Origin: an uncultured Lachnospiraceae bacterium
Lineage (GTDB): Bacteria > Bacillota > Clostridia > Lachnospirales > Lachnospiraceae
Assembly (NCBI GenBank): GCA_947176065.1
Contig: CAMWPB010000033.1
Span: 1 to 50,789, forward strand
Length of the DNA: 50,789 bases
Direction of reading: 5' to 3'
This document shows, one piece after another, positions 32,445 to 40,615 of this stretch. Position numbers and translations under genes: made by a program. The first letter of the stretch is position 1. Every line of letters starts with the position of its first letter. Under the pieces are notes generated by a model. The model saw only the letters and a program-made list of their open reading frames with translations, did no database searches and had not been told where the DNA came from.

Positions 32445-33197
32445 ATGAAATTCATTTCATGGAATGTGAACGGACTTAGGGCCTGCATCGGCAAAGGCTT
32501 TTTAGACTTTTTCAAGGAAACAGACGCAGACATTTTCTGCTTACAGGAAACCAAGCTGCAGGCGGGACAAATTGACCTGGAACTGCCCGGTTTCTATCAA
32601 TATTGGAATTACGCCGAAAAGAAAGGATACTCCGGCACCGCCATTTTTTCCAAAGAAGAAGCATTGCAGGTCACTTATGGAATCGGCATCGAGGAACACG
32701 ACCACGAAGGCCGTGTAATCACGCTGGAATATCCCGACTTTTATTTTGTCACGGTCTACACGCCCAACTCCCAAAACGAGCTGGCGCGTCTGGATTATCG
32801 GATGAAGTGGGAAGATGATTTTCTATCTTATCTGAAAAAGCTGGAAGAGATCAAACCCGTTATTTTCTGCGGCGACCTGAATGTAGCCCATAAAGAAATT
32901 GACTTAAAAAATCCGAAAACAAACCGCAAAAACGCCGGATTTACAGACGAGGAACGGGGTAAATTTACGGCCCTCACCGAAGCCGGATTTATCGACACAT
33001 TCCGCTATTTCTATCCCGATCTGGAAGGCGCTTATTCATGGTGGTCTTACCGCTTCAGCGCGCGGGCAAAAAACGCGGGGTGGCGTATTGACTACTTCCT
33101 CGTCTCCGCCTCCTTAAAGGACAGACTGCAGGATGCTATGATTTATAAAGATGTGATGGGCTCCGACCACTGCCCGGTGGGTCTGCTGATCCGGTAG
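32445..33197 (+). CDS. exoA: Exodeoxyribonuclease III / AP endonuclease
   Basis: The 250-residue protein begins [19 protein letters not shown] and has the EEP-fold motifs: LQETKLQ (metal Glu), [19 protein letters not shown] (catalytic Asp and Asn), [23 protein letters not shown] and the late GSDHCPVGL (catalytic His). It cuts DNA at abasic sites in base-excision repair. It is 25 bp after the TIGR04076 gene with AAAGGGG before its ATG, so it is likely co-transcribed. Confidence 0.96.
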   Translation: MKFISWNVNGLRACIGKGFLDFFKETDADIFCLQETKLQAGQIDLELPGFYQYWNYAEKKGYSGTAIFSKEEALQVTYGIGIEEHDHEGRVITLEYPDFYFVTVYTPNSQNELARLDYRMKWEDDFLSYLKKLEEIKPVIFCGDLNVAHKEIDLKNPKTNRKNAGFTDEERGKFTALTEAGFIDTFRYFYPDLEGAYSWWSYRFSARAKNAGWRIDYFLVSASLKDRLQDAMIYKDVMGSDHCPVGLLIR

Positions 33198-33261
33198 AGA
33201 CATATATGCAAGGGAGTACCATCCGACAATCCGCGGCCTGACGCTCACAAAAACGATACTG

Positions 33262-33939
33262 CTACAGGAAATCCACTGACTCCACCTTATCGGACTTCGT
33301 AATGATTTCGTAGATTTCCGTCTTTTCTATGGCTCTCTTTGTATGCAAAATCAGATAGGCCGACACACTGTCCCCGATTTTGGAGGTGCTGATCTCCATG
33401 GAATCCACGGAAATGTCAGCCGCTTTCAGATCCTGAATAATCACATGCAGATACCGGCTTTCCTCCAGATCAATGATCACATTGCAATACCGGGAGTTTC
33501 TGGTGGCAAAGCGTTCCACAAAAGGAAGCACATGCAAAGACAACAGCATGACCAGGGTAATCAGTACACCGCCCTCCACAAAGCCGATTCCCACAGCCAG
33601 TCCGATGGTTGCGCTGGCCCAGAGGGTTGCCGCCGTCGTCAGCCCCCTTACCCGGTGATTAGATATAATAATCGTTCCCACGCCAAGAAAACCGACGCCG
33701 CTTATGACCTGCGACGCCAGACGGTTCATATTGGCAAGTCCCGGAAAATGAATCTGAATATACTGTTCCGTCAGCATCACCAATGTAGCACCCAGACAGA
33801 CCACTGTCATCGTCTTTGTGCCCGCACCCCGGTGCTTCATTCCTCGATCCAGACCAATGATGCCGCCCAGAATCATGGATGCTACAATCCGAATAAGCAG
33901 ATTCTGTACCGTCCATTCCGAAAAATCCCCGAATATCAT
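33262..33939 (-). CDS. MgtC/SapB family membrane protein
   Basis: The 225-residue protein has four membrane segments in its first 140 residues (for example IRIVASMILGGIIGLDRGMKHRGAGTKTMTVVCLGA, SQVISGVGFLGVGTIII) and a C-terminal ACT-like domain with YCNVIIDLEESRYLHVIIQDL. The RGAGTKT region is the MgtC signature. The family affects magnesium homeostasis and membrane ATP synthase in some bacteria. GGAGGTACATATG decides the start. Confidence 0.9.
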   Translation of the reverse strand: MIFGDFSEWTVQNLLIRIVASMILGGIIGLDRGMKHRGAGTKTMTVVCLGATLVMLTEQYIQIHFPGLANMNRLASQVISGVGFLGVGTIIISNHRVRGLTTAATLWASATIGLAVGIGFVEGGVLITLVMLLSLHVLPFVERFATRNSRYCNVIIDLEESRYLHVIIQDLKAADISVDSMEISTSKIGDSVSAYLILHTKRAIEKTEIYEIITKSDKVESVDFL

Positions 33940-34011
33940 ATGTACCTCCGTCTTTATGCTTCCGTTCACGCCCATTCACAAAACGCGTTTTTAGCGCTTT
34001 GTGCCGAACTG

Positions 34012-34350
34012 TTAACTGAATAAGTTTCTTATGGGATTAACCCCCTTCGCCTGCTGCAAAATCATCTCCTGCTCCTCTGTAAGGTATGCTTCCAGCTTTT
34101 CAATCTCCTCCCCGCTGAAGCCCTCCGCCTTCTCGATCCGGCCGCCCGGCACAATCCCTTCCGCCCAATCGCTGTCCCGCAGAAAGGATACCCTTGCGAA
34201 TGCTTTTCCATCCTTATGAATCATACTTGTAACCAACATTTTAATATCTTCCGAAAGAACCGGCCCATCCACCTTTTCCTGAGCCGACATATCCGGCTCC
34301 TCTGTATCTGCAATCACTATTTTTTTTAAAATTACTTTTCCGTCATTCAT
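34012..34350 (-). CDS. Small protein of unknown function
   Basis: The 112-residue soluble protein begins MNDGKVILKKIVIADTEEPDMS and ends QAKGVNPIRNLFS. It contains DGKAFARVSFLRDSDWAEGIVPGG. The sequence looks like a Lachnospiraceae-conserved protein but I cannot name a family. It lies 72 bp upstream of the MgtC gene on the same strand and may be co-transcribed with it. Confidence 0.65.
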   Translation of the reverse strand: MNDGKVILKKIVIADTEEPDMSAQEKVDGPVLSEDIKMLVTSMIHKDGKAFARVSFLRDSDWAEGIVPGGRIEKAEGFSGEEIEKLEAYLTEEQEMILQQAKGVNPIRNLFS

Positions 34351-34533
34351 ATTACTCTCTACCTTCTCCCTTTACACCGTTTATCAACTTTCGCCTGCCT
34401 TTCGTAGGTACATCGGCAATATAAATTCAGTGTAACACATAATTTCGGAAATGTGTGAAAATACACCGATAAATTAGAAATACAGGATAGGATTCAAACA
34501 TCTATTTGATCCACTTCCTCCGCCATCATTTTA

Positions 34534-34562
34534 TTGACATCAGAAATTAGGTCATTTACAAC
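34534..34562 (+). promoter_or_regulatory. Possible promoter of the LytTR/GHKL operon
   Basis: TTGACA (34534-34539), 17-nt spacer, TACAAC (34557-34562). The -35 is perfect, the -10 matches 4 of 6. The coding start is 74 nt past the -10. The 285-bp gap holds nothing else I can name. Confidence 0.4.
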
Positions 34563-34635
34563 ATTTTTTAGGAAAATAAGGGGCATTTTACAGATTATCA
34601 TGTATACTTAACTTATCATAAATGGGGAAAATCAA

Positions 34636-35460
34636 ATGAAAACAGTGAAAATTGCAATATGCGACGACGAGCAGACCCTGTGTGAAGCACTGAGGCAAAA
34701 GATAGAAAGACATTGTAAAAATTCCGGGATTACCTGTCAGATTTACGCTTTTAATTCGGGAAACGAGCTGCTTTCCCTGCCTGAAGAAAAAATCCCCGAC
34801 ATTCTCTTTCTGGATATTCAGATGCCCGAAAAAAACGGGATGCAGACCGCCAGGGAATTGCGCAGTCAAAACCGGGATATGATTCTGATATTTGTGACAG
34901 CACTGTCAGAATATGTCTACGAAGCCTTTGATGTAAACGCCTTTCATTATCTGGTAAAGCCTTTTGAAGACGAAAAACTGCAGGAAATACTTGACAGGGC
35001 CTTACAGCAATGTGAAAAACAGGCGGAAGCGGCGGCTTTGCGCCGGCAGACACAGGCGGAAGATCCAGTAAAAACAGACTACAGGGAAAAAACGGCAAAA
35101 ACTGAAAAGCAGGCTCCGCCCCGGGCAATTTTAGTCAAACAGGGCGGCCTATCCACAAAGGTGCTGCTCTCAGATATTGTTTACGCGGAAGTCTTCAACC
35201 GAAAGATCATGCTGCACACCATAAACGGCGATATCGAATACTACGGAAAACTGACGGATCTCTCCGAGCAGACCGGGGCGGATTTTTACCGCACCCACCG
35301 GGCATATCTGGTGAATTTAAAATATGTGGAAAAATACAATGCCACTACGGTCTGGCTGAAAACAGATGCCATTCCCGTGTCCAAAAAACAGTTTGCCGGA
35401 TTTGTGCGGCAGTACATGCAATATATCAGCCGCACAAGCGGCAGGAGAGCAGACAGATGA
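34636..35460 (+). CDS. LytTR family response regulator
   Basis: The 274-residue protein has a receiver domain (ICDDEQTLCEALRQKIE at the start, phospho-acceptor Asp in ILFLDIQMPEKNGMQ, conserved Lys in HYLVKPFED), an Ala/Gln/Lys-rich linker (about residues 125-160) and a C-terminal LytTR DNA-binding domain (AILVKQGGLSTKVLLSDIVYAEVFNRKIMLHT, FYRTHRAYLVNLKYVEKYN). It binds direct-repeat sites. It overlaps the sensor kinase gene by 4 bp (ATGA). Its targets are not evident from the window. Confidence 0.93.
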   Translation: MKTVKIAICDDEQTLCEALRQKIERHCKNSGITCQIYAFNSGNELLSLPEEKIPDILFLDIQMPEKNGMQTARELRSQNRDMILIFVTALSEYVYEAFDVNAFHYLVKPFEDEKLQEILDRALQQCEKQAEAAALRRQTQAEDPVKTDYREKTAKTEKQAPPRAILVKQGGLSTKVLLSDIVYAEVFNRKIMLHTINGDIEYYGKLTDLSEQTGADFYRTHRAYLVNLKYVEKYNATTVWLKTDAIPVSKKQFAGFVRQYMQYISRTSGRRADR

Positions 35461-36887
35461 ATGAAATGGAACAATATTATGAAATTGCGGACTATATTTA
35501 CACACTTACTACAATGCTGATGACGGCCTATTGTTTCGTTCTTCTGATAAAACCGTTTCTCTCCCGTCAGTCATCAGTACGCCTGCAGAAATCGCGAACC
35601 CTGCTAATCGCCGCGGCTTATATCTGCATTATGCTGTTTCTGCATGATATGCCGTACTTGATTAATGTCATACTCGCTTATTGCATAGGCATTTCGGGGG
35701 CATTTCTTGTCATGTGCCTGCTCGATCCTGTCTGCATCAGACAGAAACTATTTCTTTCCGTTACCTTCTTCAGTCTGCGCTGGCAGGCATGGCGAATTGT
35801 AGGCCAGTTAGGATTTTTGTGGCGGCCTCTTTACGTCCGGCTCTTTGCCGATAAGAATGAAACCTTCTGGTTCCGGCTTATGATACTGGATAACGTGCGT
35901 GATGGACTGACAGGTTTTTTCCTTATGTTCGGCGGTGTGCTGCTTTTTCTGCGGATTTACGGTAAAAAGCAGGAACATATGGAAATGCGGGAATTTCTGA
36001 TTCTGCTCATCCCCTCCCTGTCCGGAATATGCGCTTATGCCATGATCCTGTTTTATTATAACGCGTACACAAGTGTACTTGATCAGGCTGCATTATTTGA
36101 AAAGATAGGGTATGAAGTGCTGATCCTGATTTATGCCATAGTCTCTTATGCCGCGACTCTGGCTATGATCTGGCTGTTCCGTCAGTGGAAAAGGGAGCAT
36201 GAGGAGGACAAACGGCGGGAAATTTTTTCCAGACAGATACAGGATCTGGAATCCCATATTACGGAAACGGAACACCTCTACAAAGATATGCGTACCCTGC
36301 GGCATGACATGGGCAACCACCTGATGACTCTCAAACATCTCTATGCGCAGGGAGAATCCGAAGCGGCGCAGGCATATGCAGCGACTCTGCAGGAACAGAT
36401 GCAGACTGCCCCTTTCGAAATTACAAGCGGCAATCCCGTGACAGACGTGATTCTTTCTGACCGCAAAAAAGAGATAGAAGAAAAAGGAATTACTTTCTTC
36501 TGTGACTTTCACTATCCGATAGACAGCGGCATCAATGCTTTTGATGTCAGCATTATCCTGAATAACGGGCTTGCCAACGCCATTGAAGCAATTGAGCGGG
36601 AAAACGCTGTCTCTTCTGTACCGCGCATTTCCCTTTGTTCCTATCGAACAAAAAATATGTATGTGATAGAAATGAGCAACACCTTTACGGGAGAGCTGAA
36701 AACAGACAGTCAGACCGAACTCCCTGTTACCACCAAGACCGGAGAAGGACACGGTTTCGGTTTAAGCTCCATCCGACATGCGGCCCGAAAGTATCTTGGA
36801 GACGTGGAAATCAAAAAGGAAATAATCGAAAACGAAGAATGCTGCGTGCTGCGGGTAATGCTGCAAGACAGCCAGCCCACCGAATAA
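35457..36887 (+). CDS. GHKL domain sensor histidine kinase (AgrC-like)
   Basis: The 476-residue protein has about 6 or 7 membrane segments in residues 12-240. A dimerisation segment follows with MRTLRHDMGNHLMTLKHLYAQGE (conserved His), then the ATPase: IILNNGLANAIEAIERE (N box) and GEGHGFGLSSIRHAARKYLG (G box). This layout is that of AgrC/ComD-type kinases, which often sense peptides. No signal-peptide gene was found close by. It partners the upstream LytTR regulator. Confidence 0.92.
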   Translation: MNEMEQYYEIADYIYTLTTMLMTAYCFVLLIKPFLSRQSSVRLQKSRTLLIAAAYICIMLFLHDMPYLINVILAYCIGISGAFLVMCLLDPVCIRQKLFLSVTFFSLRWQAWRIVGQLGFLWRPLYVRLFADKNETFWFRLMILDNVRDGLTGFFLMFGGVLLFLRIYGKKQEHMEMREFLILLIPSLSGICAYAMILFYYNAYTSVLDQAALFEKIGYEVLILIYAIVSYAATLAMIWLFRQWKREHEEDKRREIFSRQIQDLESHITETEHLYKDMRTLRHDMGNHLMTLKHLYAQGESEAAQAYAATLQEQMQTAPFEITSGNPVTDVILSDRKKEIEEKGITFFCDFHYPIDSGINAFDVSIILNNGLANAIEAIERENAVSSVPRISLCSYRTKNMYVIEMSNTFTGELKTDSQTELPVTTKTGEGHGFGLSSIRHAARKYLGDVEIKKEIIENEECCVLRVMLQDSQPTE

Positions 36888-36914
36888 AGCATCCCCGGAT
36901 TACCTTCATTTGAC

Positions 36915-36944
36915 GACACCTTCCGACACCTTCCGGCACCTTCC
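36915..36944. repeat. Three 10-bp tandem repeats
   Basis: GACACCTTCC, GACACCTTCC and GGCACCTTCC follow directly after each other, 27 bp past the kinase stop. The 10-bp unit is close to one DNA turn. They lie in the 198-bp gap before the FlxA-like gene, where nothing else is seen. Confidence 0.85.
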
Positions 36945-37085
36945 GGCCGACAGGCTTTTCTCTATGTTCACAACAGATAAAAGTTCTTCCACAACATGCT
37001 CTCTTTACAAATAGATCTGTCCGCTCGAAATAGATAACAGAAAGAGCAGGGCATATCAAAATATGCAAGGGAAAGGAGAAATGAT

Positions 37086-37871
37086 ATGAACATAAATGGA
37101 GTAAGCGGCGCAGGCGCATCCCAAAACACAGCGGGAATGACGGCCCGAAAAAGCGGAAAGATGGATGCGGAAAGCAAAAATCTGCAGCAGCAGATTGAAA
37201 AGCTGCAAAATGATTTGAAGGAAATTTCTGCAAATGCTGACATGACCACAGACGCCAAGATGAAAAAAAGGCAGGAAATCCAGAAGCAGATCAGCGAGTT
37301 ACAGGTACAGCTCCGCCAGCATCAGATTGAGGCAAAGCGGGAAGAGAGGGAAAAGAAAAATGACAAATCTTCCTTCGATGACCTGATGGGAACCAAAAAG
37401 CAGGAAAATCAAAGCGGCAATTCAAATATCGGCATATCCACAGACAGCATGACCGCCATGATTTCTGCGGATGTTTCCATCAAACAGGCGAACGTACAGG
37501 GAAGCACAGCCCAAAAGATGAATGGAAAAGCCAATGTGCTGGAGATGGAGATTCAACTGGACAGCGGCAGAGGCGGCAGCAGCAACGTGGAACAAAAAGA
37601 AGCGGAACTGGCTGATGTAAAGGAAGCGGCGCAGAAAGCCACTTCATCCCAATTCGCATCACTGGCACAGGCGGGCGAGGCACTCAAAAACGCTTCTGAA
37701 AACGAGAGTACGTCAAACCGCGCAGAGGACAAAGAAAAGGAAGAGGAGAATGTCCCCGGCGAAGAAAAGGACGTTGAAGAACCGAGTGAAAGTGCCTCCG
37801 ATACACCTGACACAGGAGCTTTGGAGGAGCAGGCATCTTACGGCTATCATCCGGTGGATGTAAGACTTTAG
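37086..37871 (+). CDS. FlxA-like protein
   Basis: The 261-residue hydrophilic protein has an N-terminal MNINGVSGAGASQNTAGM, then a coiled-coil region (about residues 32-95) with NLQQQIEKLQNDLKEISAN and RQEIQKQISELQVQL, which is FlxA-like, and a C-terminal low-complexity acidic tail (KEKEEENVPGEEKDVEEPSESASDTPDT). It has no signal peptide. Similar proteins are linked to flagellar gene sets, but no flagellar genes are nearby. AAAGGAG precedes the ATG by 7 nt, and a strong terminator follows. Confidence 0.7.
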   Translation: MNINGVSGAGASQNTAGMTARKSGKMDAESKNLQQQIEKLQNDLKEISANADMTTDAKMKKRQEIQKQISELQVQLRQHQIEAKREEREKKNDKSSFDDLMGTKKQENQSGNSNIGISTDSMTAMISADVSIKQANVQGSTAQKMNGKANVLEMEIQLDSGRGGSSNVEQKEAELADVKEAAQKATSSQFASLAQAGEALKNASENESTSNRAEDKEKEEENVPGEEKDVEEPSESASDTPDTGALEEQASYGYHPVDVRL

Positions 37872-37891
37872 AACAAAATTTTTCTACTTGT

Positions 37892-37932
37892 AAAAGGGAA
37901 GGTCTGTCTGAGCAGATCTTCCCTTTTATTAT
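37892..37932 (+). terminator. Intrinsic terminator after the FlxA-like gene
   Basis: A stem of about 15 bp, AAAAGGGAAG...TCTG (37892-37906) with CAGA..CTTCCCTTTT (37913-37927), ends in a T-rich tract (TTTTATTATT). Confidence 0.85.
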
Positions 37933-37940
37933 TGGGCAAA

Positions 37941-38002
37941 AATAAAAATTTATCGTAATTCGATAAATTTTTATTGACAATCATTTTCCACCGTGCTATT
38001 TT
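37941..38002 (+). promoter_or_regulatory. Promoter and long palindromic operator of the DUF2975 operon
   Basis: A perfect 15-bp inverted repeat (AATAAAAATTTATCG at 37941-37955 and its complement at 37961-37975, 5-nt loop) ends inside the -35 box. TTGACA (37974-37979), 17-nt spacer, TATTTT (37997-38002) with a TG extended -10. The placement fits control by the operon's own XRE regulator. Confidence 0.7.
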
Positions 38003-38099
38003 AAACTTATAAATACATAAAATAACCCAATCGGGTTACAAAGCCACAAAAAATAAGCCGCCGCATACAGAATGCACGGCAACGAAAGGATGTGCTGCT

Positions 38100-38546
38100 A
38101 TGAAAGACAGATTGACACAATTCACCAAGCTTCTGCTGGATCTGATGTTTTATGCAGGAATTATCGTTACCGCCACACTTCCCCTCAGCATCAGATTTTA
38201 CGGTAGATTTAACAGTTATTTTGCGGAGAACTATTATTCACTCTGCCTGCTCTTCTTTCTCTCCGGCATTTTTGCGGTATTGATTTTACAGCAGCTTCGG
38301 AAAATGTTCCGCTCTGTGCTGGACGACGATTGTTTCATACGGGAAAATGTAGTGAGTCTGGAGAAAATGAGTACTTATAGCTTTTTCATTGCAGTGATTA
38401 CGGCATGCCGTCTCTTTCTCTACCTTACTCCGGCAGTATTTATTGTGATTCTGGTTTTTGTGATCGCCGGATTGTTCAGCAAAGTTCTGGCAGGCGTTTT
38501 TGACAAGGCAGTCACCTATAAGCTGGAAAATGACCTGACCATATAA
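38100..38546 (+). CDS. DUF2975 family membrane protein
   Basis: The 148-residue protein has four hydrophobic segments (about residues 12-33, 48-66, 92-112 and 116-137). The loop VLDDDCFIRENVVSLEKMSTYSF is typical of DUF2975. Its function is unknown; the family is regularly paired with a small XRE regulator of the YozG type. AAAGGA lies about 11 nt before the ATG. A structured element follows before the next gene. Confidence 0.8.
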   Translation: MKDRLTQFTKLLLDLMFYAGIIVTATLPLSIRFYGRFNSYFAENYYSLCLLFFLSGIFAVLILQQLRKMFRSVLDDDCFIRENVVSLEKMSTYSFFIAVITACRLFLYLTPAVFIVILVFVIAGLFSKVLAGVFDKAVTYKLENDLTI

Positions 38547-38548
38547 TG

Positions 38549-38697
38549 TAATGAGCGCAAAAGAAAAACAAGCGACGCGCAGCGGCATTTGTTTTTCTTG
38601 CGCCATTAACGAGAAAGCGTTTGACGAAGTCAAACAGAGAGTGCGACAGCACGGGCTTTCGAGTTTAACACAATACAAAAAATCAAGCGACGCGCAG
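38549..38697 (+). repeat. Structured intergenic element between the DUF2975 and XRE genes
   Basis: A long hairpin pairs 38549-38571 with 38588-38608 (GCGCAA and GAAAAACAA blocks, short bulges). A second arm has GAAAGC (38613-38618) with GCTTTC (38655-38660) enclosing GTTTGAC-GAA-GTCAAAC (38619-38635) and GTGC-GACA-GCAC (38641-38652). A 14-bp direct repeat CAAGCGACGCGCAG occurs at 38569-38582 and 38684-38697, the second copy just before the ribosome binding region. Confidence 0.75.
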
Positions 38698-38711
38698 AAA
38701 GTGAGATTATC

Positions 38712-38945
38712 ATGGCAATCATTATAAATTTGGATGTGATGATGGCAATGCGCAAAAAGGGTCTGACCGAGCTGGCCGGTGAAATAGACATTACCCTTGC
38801 GAATCTGTCCATCTTAAAAAATAATAAGGCAAAGGCAATCCGTCTCTCCACCTTAAACGAAATTTGCAAAGCGCTGGACTGCCAGCCCGGCGACCTGCTG
38901 CAATATGTGGAAGACGAAGAAGGCGACACGCAGGAAAGGAGATAA
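38712..38945 (+). CDS. Small XRE regulator (YozG type)
   Basis: The 77-residue protein is almost only a helix-turn-helix: MAIIINLDVMMAMRKKGLTELAGEIDITLANLSILKNNKAKAIRLSTLNEICKALDCQPGDLLQYV, with the family ending CQPGDLLQY. These regulators are found next to DUF2975 membrane proteins and probably control that operon. GTGAG is the only candidate ribosome binding site. The next gene starts 5 bp after its stop. Confidence 0.9.
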   Translation: MAIIINLDVMMAMRKKGLTELAGEIDITLANLSILKNNKAKAIRLSTLNEICKALDCQPGDLLQYVEDEEGDTQERR

Positions 38946-38950
38946 AATTT

Positions 38951-40486
38951 ATGGAATCAACAGCTTATTTACAACCCGCAGAAAAAATTTCGGAAAACCC
39001 GGAAACCGAATACACCCGCCGCATGAGACGGCAATTTCCGGCATTTGGCATAGGATGCCTGATTTACTCGGCTTTTTACGCCTTTTGTCTCTACAAAAAC
39101 ACTTCGGGGATTACCTACCCTTTTTTCGTCGTAGGAACCCTTTGCTGTTTTTTCTTCTTTACGAAAAAGTTAGGGGTTCCCTTCAAAAAAGACAGCGTAT
39201 TTTACATCGTGGGCATAACGCTTTTAGGTCTGTCTAACTGCCTGACTGCTTCCCTGCCGATTCTTTTTATGAACAAATGCGGTATTGTTCTGCTTTCCTT
39301 TATTTTAATGCTGCATACCTTTTATAATGATAAAGCGTGGAACTTCCCCAAATATTTTACTTCTGTTTTTTGCACCATAGGCTCCTTTTTTTGCTGCCTG
39401 ATCAGTCCCTTTGGAGACATGGTTTCTTATTTTGATGCACAAAAACAGGAGGAAGGTACAAATAAGAATTATTTTCTCCCTGTTTTCATAGGAGTGGTCA
39501 TTGCCATTCCTCTGCTGTTTTGCATGACTTTATTACTGGCCGATGCCGACGCTATATTTAAAAACATCCTTTCCCGCACAATGGACGCTCTCAACATATG
39601 GGAAACCATAAAGATTCTTTTTCTCATTACAGTCGTTTTCTTCTCCTCCTATGCTCTGTTTGCTGCGCTCTGCAGAAAAGACGTGAAAGAGAAAACAGAG
39701 GAAGAGATACGCTTTGATCCTGTCATCGCCATTGTTTTCACCTCGCTGCTATGCATTCTCTATCTGTTTTTCAGTGTTGTGCAGATCCTGTATCTGTTCA
39801 TCGGCAATATGAGGCTTCCTGAGAATTACACTTATGCAAGCTACGCCAGAGAAGGATTTTTCCAGCTTCTGGCTGTCAGTATCATTAACTTTCTGCTCGT
39901 ACTGATCTGCCTCTATCTGTTTCATGAGAGCAGGATTTTGAGGGGAATACTTACCATAATCTGCGGCTGTACCTTCATCATGATTATTTCCAGCGCCCTG
40001 CGCATGATCCTTTACATTGATACCTATGCCCTCACATTTTTAAGGCTTTTTGTCCTGTGGTCTTTGGCTGTGATTTTCCTTCTGATGGCAGGCGTTACCG
40101 CATTTATTTTTTACAGGCGGTTTCCCTTATTTTTATATGGATTGGCTGTGATAGGTATATGCTATACCGTTCTGTCCTTTTCCCACCCGGATTATATCAT
40201 TGCCCGCTATAATCTGACATATGGCGCCGACTACGATTATCTAAGCAGGCTTTCGGCGGACGCCGCGCCTGCGATTCTGAATCCTTCCATGAATCCTTAT
40301 CTGATCAGTGTGGAGGATATGCTGGAAAAAACATCCGTTGATAAAGACGGAAACTATGATGTTGATTCTTATTATGAATTTTATTGGCTGAAAAGTTATT
40401 ACTGCAAAATGGAATACCGTACAAAAGATATGGGTATCCGGGACTTTAACTTCTCACTGTACCGGGCAGAAAAATATGTGGAGTAA
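38951..40486 (+). CDS. DUF4173/DUF4153 family membrane protein
   Basis: The 511-residue protein has about 10-12 membrane segments and a C-terminal hydrophilic region of about 90 residues (VDKDGNYDVDSYYEFYWLKSYYCKMEYRTKDMGIRDFNFSLYRAEKYV). The block EGFFQLLAVSIINFLLVLICLYLF with ILTIICGCTFIMIISSALRMILYIDTYALTFLRLFVLW is the conserved core as I remember it. The function is unknown. GGAG lies 10 nt before ATG 38951. It is the third gene in the DUF2975-XRE-DUF4173 operon. Confidence 0.82.
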   Translation: MESTAYLQPAEKISENPETEYTRRMRRQFPAFGIGCLIYSAFYAFCLYKNTSGITYPFFVVGTLCCFFFFTKKLGVPFKKDSVFYIVGITLLGLSNCLTASLPILFMNKCGIVLLSFILMLHTFYNDKAWNFPKYFTSVFCTIGSFFCCLISPFGDMVSYFDAQKQEEGTNKNYFLPVFIGVVIAIPLLFCMTLLLADADAIFKNILSRTMDALNIWETIKILFLITVVFFSSYALFAALCRKDVKEKTEEEIRFDPVIAIVFTSLLCILYLFFSVVQILYLFIGNMRLPENYTYASYAREGFFQLLAVSIINFLLVLICLYLFHESRILRGILTIICGCTFIMIISSALRMILYIDTYALTFLRLFVLWSLAVIFLLMAGVTAFIFYRRFPLFLYGLAVIGICYTVLSFSHPDYIIARYNLTYGADYDYLSRLSADAAPAILNPSMNPYLISVEDMLEKTSVDKDGNYDVDSYYEFYWLKSYYCKMEYRTKDMGIRDFNFSLYRAEKYVE

Positions 40487-40551
40487 GAAGTTTATTTTGA
40501 TATTGGTATTTCCACTTAACATGTGAAAAATTTTTACTGTCCATTCGGACC

Positions 40552-40615
40552 ACCTCCTGTAATTTTGAATTTGGCTTACGACACCATATTCAATATATTA
40601 CAGGAGGTTTTCATA
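40552..40615 (+). terminator. Stem-loop between convergent genes, possible terminator
   Basis: ACCTCCTGTAAT (40552-40563) pairs perfectly with ATTACAGGAGGT (40597-40608), 33-nt loop with partial extra pairing, then TTTCATATTT. The right arm contains an AGGAGG ribosome-binding-like string on the plus strand and the left arm one on the minus strand. Confidence 0.5.

Noticed and set aside
36915..36944. LytTR binding sites
   Set aside because: LytTR sites are 9-bp direct repeats with a 12-13 bp spacer; these are contiguous 10-bp units of different sequence and lie after the operon.
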